Positions 8,004 through 11,399 of a stretch of 11,399 nt of DNA are shown piece after piece; position 1 is the first letter of the stretch, and each line of letters begins with the position of its first letter. Below the pieces are notes generated by a model. It worked only from the letters and a program-made list of their open reading frames with translations, made no database searches and was not told where the DNA came from. Made by a program: the position numbers and the translations under genes. This DNA comes from Gammaproteobacteria bacterium (GTDB lineage: Bacteria; Pseudomonadota; Gammaproteobacteria; Xanthomonadales; Xanthomonadaceae). The stretch covers positions 1 through 11,399 of the forward strand of contig JAUIJO010000089.1 in NCBI GenBank assembly GCA_030431185.1, in the 5' to 3' direction.

Positions 8004-8551
8004 TCCGTTCGCCCATGCGGGGTCGCTGCGCCCTGCTGGCGGTCGCCATGGCGCTCGCCGGCTGCGCCACCCCGCCGACCCCGCCCGAGACCGTCGAGCC
8101 GGGCTTCGACGCCCAGGCCGCGGTCGCCGACATCCGTGCGGCCGGCACCGCCAGCGGTGGCGAACTCGATGTCCAGCCGCTGCGCGATCCGCAGGTCACC
8201 GATCTGGTGGCCGAGTCCGAGGCCCTGGAGGTGCAACGCCTGTACCGCGCCGCCGCCGAGCGGCTGGACATGGCGCTGGAGCTGGCCCCGGACGACCCGA
8301 ACGTCCTCCAGCGGCGGGCCGAGATCGCCCTGCTGCTCGGCGAGCCGGACCAGGCCGAGCGACTGGCCCTGCTGGCGCAGGCGGCGGGGACCGAGGTCGG
8401 GCCGCTCTGCCGGCGTCACTGGGAAACCGCCCTGCAGGCGCGCCGCGCGGGATCGGCACCGCCGGACGATGCCGGCCTGCCCCGGGTGTCGGAGGCGGAA
8501 ATGACCCGGCGCCGCGATGCCTGTACCGTGGCGCCCCCACCGCGCTTCTGA
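8000..8551 (+). CDS. lpoP: TPR lipoprotein, candidate PBP1b activator (LpoP-like)
   Basis: A 183-residue predicted lipoprotein. The N-terminus has basic residues, a short hydrophobic stretch and the lipobox LAGC with Cys22 as the lipidated residue. Ala at +2 does not signal inner-membrane retention, so outer-membrane sorting by Lol is expected. A Pro/Thr-rich linker follows, then a TPR-like region at about 75-130 (LDMALELAPDDPNVLQRRAE and the following helix pair). Cys137 and Cys175 could form a disulfide. The ATG overlaps the mrcB stop (ATGA), with GAGG at 7986-7989 as ribosome site, so translation is probably coupled. In Pseudomonas aeruginosa the PBP1b activator LpoP is a TPR-bearing outer-membrane lipoprotein encoded beside the PBP1b gene; architecture and position here match. 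The symbol rests on that analogy, not on an alignment, and it could be another TPR lipoprotein. It is too unlike E. coli LpoB to be that protein. Confidence 0.9.
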   Translation: MIRSPMRGRCALLAVAMALAGCATPPTPPETVEPGFDAQAAVADIRAAGTASGGELDVQPLRDPQVTDLVAESEALEVQRLYRAAAERLDMALELAPDDPNVLQRRAEIALLLGEPDQAERLALLAQAAGTEVGPLCRRHWETALQARRAGSAPPDDAGLPRVSEAEMTRRRDACTVAPPPRF

Positions 8552-8559
8552 CCGCTTGC

Positions 8560-10623
8560 ATGGACGACACCGCTCCGCCGGCCCCCTCCCGGCTGGCCCT
8601 GGCCGCACGCGAGGCGCTGGAGGAGGGAGGGCTGCTGGCTTCCAGCATCGAAGCCTTCGCCCCGCGCAGCGCCCAGCAGGCGCTGTCGGCCGCCGTGGCG
8701 GAAGCCTTCCAGTCGCGTGGCACCCTGATCGCGGAGGCCGGCACCGGAACCGGCAAGACCTTCGCCTACCTGGTCCCGGCCCTGTTGTCGGGCATGAAGA
8801 CCATCGTGTCGACGGGGACGCGTGCCCTGCAGGACCAGCTCTATCATCGCGACCTGCCGCGGGTGCGCGATGCACTGGGTGTCGGGCTCAAGACCGCCCT
8901 GCTCAAGGGGCGCGCGAACTACCTGTGCCATCACCGGATGCACCTGGCCAAGGGTGAGCCGCGCTTCCACAGCCGCGAGATGGCCGCCCAGTTCCAGCGC
9001 ATCGTCGCCTGGGCGGGACGGACCCGGATGGGCGACCTGGCCGAGGTCGAAGGCCTGGGCGAGGATTCGCCGCTGGTGCCGATGGTCACCTCGACCACCG
9101 ACAACTGCCTGGGCAGCGAATGCCCGTTCTTCTCCGAATGCTTCGTCGTCCAGGCGCGGCAGCGCGCGCAGTCGGCGGACCTGGTCGTGGTGAACCACCA
9201 CCTGCTGCTCGCCGACCTCGCGCTCAAGCAGGAAGGCTTCGGCGAGATCCTGCCCGGCGCGCAGGCCTTCGTCGTCGACGAGGCCCACCAGTTGCCGGAC
9301 CTGGCGTCGCAGTTCTTCGGTGAGGCCCTCAGTGCCCGTCCGCTGGTCGAACTGGCGCGCGATGCGGTCGCCGAGTGCAAGGAGGTGCCGTCGGCCCTGG
9401 CGAGCCTCCAGGAACCGGCCCGCGAGCTCGAACAGGCCACCCGCGCGCTGCGCAGTGCGATGGACGACCTGCCGGTGCGCGGCACCCGGCAGCGGGCCTC
9501 TGAACTCGATGCGTCGGAAGCGGCGCTCGAGGCGCTGGCGCAGGCCCTGGCCGGGATGCAAGCGGCCCTCGAGCCGCTCGAGAGCGCCGCGCCCGGTTTC
9601 GAAGCCTGCCTGTTCCGGGCGAAGGACCATGCCGCGCGGCTGCGGCGATGGCGCGACCTCGAGGGGGGCGAACCGCCCGACGACGCGCCTGTGCCGGCGG
9701 ATCCGGACGACCGCGCGCCGCCGCCGCTGCCCGACGACGTGGACAGCGTGCGCTGGTACGAACTCAGCGCGCGCGGCTTCCGCCTCAGCCGCACGCCGCT
9801 CGACGTGGCGGGGCCCCTGGCCGAACACCGCGAGCGATCCCGCGCGGCCTGGGTCTTCACCTCGGCCACCCTCGCGATCGGCGGCCAGTTCGACCACTAC
9901 GCGCGCAAACTGGGCCTGCAGGCACCGCGGACACTGCTTGCGCCCAGCCCCTTCGACTGGCCCGGGCAGGCCTTGTGCTACCTGCCGAAGGGCCTGCCCG
10001 AGCCGGCGTCCCGGGACTACAGCGCGGCGCTGCTCGACGCGGTGCGCCCGGTGCTCGAAGCGTCCGCCGGGCGGGCCTTCCTGCTGTTCGCCTCGCACCG
10101 CGCGCTGCGCGAGGTCGCCGCCCTGTTGCGCGCCGCCGACGTGCCCTGGCCGCTGTTCGTCCAGGGCGAAGCCCCGCGCGGCCTGTTGCTCGAGCGCTTC
10201 CGTGCGTCGGGCAATGGCGTGCTGCTGGGCGCGGCCAGCTTCCGCGAGGGCGTGGACGTGGCCGGGGACGCGCTGAGCGTCGTGGTCATCGACAAGCTGC
10301 CGTTCGGCGCCCCCGACGATCCGGTGTTCGAGGCGCGGCTGGAGTCGATCCGGCGCAGCGGCGGCAATCCGTTCCGCGACGAACAGCTTCCCCAGGCGGT
10401 GATCGCCCTGAAACAGGGGGCCGGCCGCCTGATCCGGAGCGAACGCGACCGCGGCGTGCTGGTCCTGTGCGACCCGCGGCTGGTGGGCAAGAGCTACGGC
10501 CGGGTGTTCCTCGATTCGCTGCCGCCCCTTCCCCGCAGCCGCGACATCGACGACGTGCGCGGCTTCTTTGGGGGAGAATGCAGGCCGGTGGTCCCGGCGC
10601 CGACGGGCGAGGACCTGTTCTGA
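8560..10623 (+). CDS. yoaA: YoaA/DinG-family ATP-dependent DNA helicase with Fe-S cluster
   Basis: An XPD-like superfamily 2 helicase of 687 residues (E. coli YoaA is about 636), thought to unwind damaged or stalled replication substrates; in E. coli YoaA partners HolC of the polymerase III clamp loader. Seen: a Q-like motif (RSAQQALS, 36-43), Walker A AGTGTGKT at 60-67, four cysteines placed as for a 4Fe-4S cluster (123, 183, 188, 194), the DEAH box at 240-243, motif III FTSATL at 433-438, motif V FREGVDVAG at 561-569 and motif VI QGAGRLIRSERDRG at 619-632. An acidic, Pro-rich insert at about 367-396 probably loops out of the Arch region. The start is the ATG 8 nt after the lipoprotein stop; no clear Shine-Dalgarno is visible, so coupled translation is likely. 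The same frame is open far upstream but only as a shadow of mrcB and the lipoprotein gene. In E. coli yoaA also lies just before tsaB, which favours YoaA over DinG. Confidence 0.94.
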   Translation: MDDTAPPAPSRLALAAREALEEGGLLASSIEAFAPRSAQQALSAAVAEAFQSRGTLIAEAGTGTGKTFAYLVPALLSGMKTIVSTGTRALQDQLYHRDLPRVRDALGVGLKTALLKGRANYLCHHRMHLAKGEPRFHSREMAAQFQRIVAWAGRTRMGDLAEVEGLGEDSPLVPMVTSTTDNCLGSECPFFSECFVVQARQRAQSADLVVVNHHLLLADLALKQEGFGEILPGAQAFVVDEAHQLPDLASQFFGEALSARPLVELARDAVAECKEVPSALASLQEPARELEQATRALRSAMDDLPVRGTRQRASELDASEAALEALAQALAGMQAALEPLESAAPGFEACLFRAKDHAARLRRWRDLEGGEPPDDAPVPADPDDRAPPPLPDDVDSVRWYELSARGFRLSRTPLDVAGPLAEHRERSRAAWVFTSATLAIGGQFDHYARKLGLQAPRTLLAPSPFDWPGQALCYLPKGLPEPASRDYSAALLDAVRPVLEASAGRAFLLFASHRALREVAALLRAADVPWPLFVQGEAPRGLLLERFRASGNGVLLGAASFREGVDVAGDALSVVVIDKLPFGAPDDPVFEARLESIRRSGGNPFRDEQLPQAVIALKQGAGRLIRSERDRGVLVLCDPRLVGKSYGRVFLDSLPPLPRSRDIDDVRGFFGGECRPVVPAPTGEDLF

Positions 10624-10630
10624 AGGAGGG
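10623..10630 (+). promoter_or_regulatory. Near-perfect Shine-Dalgarno for the VOC gene
   Basis: AAGGAGGG begins on the last base of the helicase stop codon, with 5 nt before the ATG at 10636. It is the strongest ribosome site in the window and fixes that start. It suggests the small VOC protein is made in larger amounts than its operon neighbours. Confidence 0.8.
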
Positions 10631-10635
10631 CTGGC

Positions 10636-11055
10636 ATGCGCGACGACAAACCCCGCGTCCATGGATTGGGCGGCGTGTTCTTCAAGGCCGAGGACCCCGA
10701 AGCGCTGGGCGCCTGGTATGCCGATCACCTCGGCGTCGGCGTGCAGGACTGGGGCGGCGCGGTCTTCCCCTGGCGCCGTGCGGATACCGGGGGCAAGGCG
10801 TGTACCGTCTGGTCGCCCTTCAAGGCCGACACGACGTACTTCCAGCCCAGCGACAAGCCGTTCATGCTCAATTTCCGGGTGGACGACCTGGACGCCACGC
10901 TCGCGGCGCTGCGCCGCGAGGGCTGCAACGTGCTCGACCGCCACGAAGACGGCGACCAGGGGCGGTTCGGCTACGTGATGGACCCCGAGGGCCATCTGGT
11001 CGAGCTGTGGGAGCCCGGCCCCGACGGCGACGCCTCCGGCGAGGTCGACGCGTGA
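10636..11055 (+). CDS. VOC (glyoxalase/bleomycin-resistance fold) family protein
   Basis: A 139-residue soluble protein with one VOC module made of two beta-alpha-beta-beta-beta halves. The first half is HGLGGVFFKAEDPEALGAWYADHLGV at about 9-34. The second starts at FMLNFRVDDLDATLAALRREGC (about 76-97) and ends in MDPEGHLVELWEP at 115-127. His9 and Glu123 sit where glyoxalase-type members keep metal ligands, so metal binding is possible. The substrate cannot be read from sequence: the fold covers glyoxalases, dioxygenases, epimerases and antibiotic-binding proteins. The gene lies 12 nt after the helicase stop behind a very strong ribosome site, and its stop overlaps the tsaB start (GTGA). Position between yoaA and tsaB, adjacent in E. 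coli, suggests an insertion into an old gene pair rather than a shared pathway. Family sure, function unknown. Confidence 0.9.
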   Translation: MRDDKPRVHGLGGVFFKAEDPEALGAWYADHLGVGVQDWGGAVFPWRRADTGGKACTVWSPFKADTTYFQPSDKPFMLNFRVDDLDATLAALRREGCNVLDRHEDGDQGRFGYVMDPEGHLVELWEPGPDGDASGEVDA

Positions 11056-11399
11056 AACTGCTGGCGCTGGAAACCGCAACCGAGGCCTGCTCGGTGGCCT
11101 TGTGGCTCGACGGCGAGGTGGTGGAGCGCTTCGAACTGGCACCGCGCCGCCACGCCGAACTGGCCCTGCCCTGGGCCGGCGAACTGCTCGCCAGCGCCGG
11201 CATCGCCCGGTCGCAGCTCGATGCGATCGCGGTCGGGCGGGGACCGGGCGCCTTCACCGGCGTGCGTTTGGCGATCGCGCTGGCGCAGGGCATCGCCCTG
11301 GCCCTGGATCGGCCGGTGGTGCCGGTGTCGACCCTGATGGCCCTGGCGATGCGGGCGCAGGACGCGGGCGACCGCGAACCGGTGCTGGCCGCCATCGAC
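11052..11399 (+). CDS. tsaB: TsaB, tRNA t6A threonylcarbamoyltransferase complex subunit (3' end off window)
   Basis: The first 116 residues of a protein usually about 220-240 long, cut by the right edge. TsaB is the non-catalytic ASKHA-fold partner of TsaD; with TsaE they transfer threonylcarbamoyl to A37 of ANN-reading tRNAs. The N-terminus (MKLLALETATEACSVAL), the HAELALP segment, GRGPGAFTGVR at about 63-73 and PVVPVSTL at about 88-95 are typical; the GRGPG-FTG-R motif separates it from TsaD, which has metal-binding histidines. The start is GTG, overlapping the VOC stop as GTGA, with GAGG at 11041-11044 seven nt upstream; no better start exists. It ends the five-gene run that begins with mrcB. 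Confidence 0.96.
   Translation, partial: MKLLALETATEACSVALWLDGEVVERFELAPRRHAELALPWAGELLASAGIARSQLDAIAVGRGPGAFTGVRLAIALAQGIALALDRPVVPVSTLMALAMRAQDAGDREPVLAAID

Noticed and set aside
7798..8559. Upstream extension of the helicase frame
   Set aside because: The frame is open, but this part lies over mrcB and the lipoprotein gene and is Arg/Pro-rich; the conserved helicase starts after the ATG at 8560.
8416..11142. Minus-strand open frame of 908 codons opposite the helicase and VOC genes
   Set aside because: It is a complement of well-supported genes, with no motif and biased composition; a GC-driven shadow.

Overview
The window is ordinary high-GC chromosomal DNA. It is densely coded, with no RNA gene, mobile element, CRISPR array or long non-coding stretch. 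Protein resemblance (RelA with an EFDD synthetase signature, PBP1b, YoaA-type helicase next to TsaB) together with very high GC at third codon positions suggests a gammaproteobacterium of the Xanthomonadaceae/Lysobacteraceae (Xanthomonas, Stenotrophomonas, Lysobacter or Luteimonas type). The family is inferred from remembered sequences, not from a search.

Left part (1-3338, + strand): the 3' three quarters of relA, the ribosome-associated (p)ppGpp synthetase, followed after 64 nt by a gene for a 540-residue single-pass membrane protein. Its extracytoplasmic part is built of about nine TPR-like helical repeats, and its function is unknown. Middle (3335-5476, - strand): one large cytoplasmic glycosyltransferase with a GT-A (GT2) half and a GT-B (GT4-like) half. 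It converges on the TPR gene so tightly that the two stop codons share the tetranucleotide CTAG.

Right part (5589-11399, + strand): a compact apparent operon of five genes. These are mrcB (bifunctional PBP1b), a TPR lipoprotein whose ATG overlaps the mrcB stop (candidate PBP1b activator of the LpoP type), a yoaA-type Fe-S helicase, a small VOC/glyoxalase-fold protein, and the first half of tsaB (t6A tRNA modification), which runs off the window. Gaps are 12 nt or less, or the genes overlap by 4 nt.

Functionally the window mixes stringent response, cell-envelope synthesis, DNA repair and tRNA modification. The best-supported local partnership is PBP1b with its lipoprotein: the synthase is anchored in the inner membrane, and the lipoprotein would reach it from the outer membrane. 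I see no strong sign of an undescribed defence or mobile system. The least explained genes are the relA-linked TPR membrane protein and the orphan two-domain glycosyltransferase.
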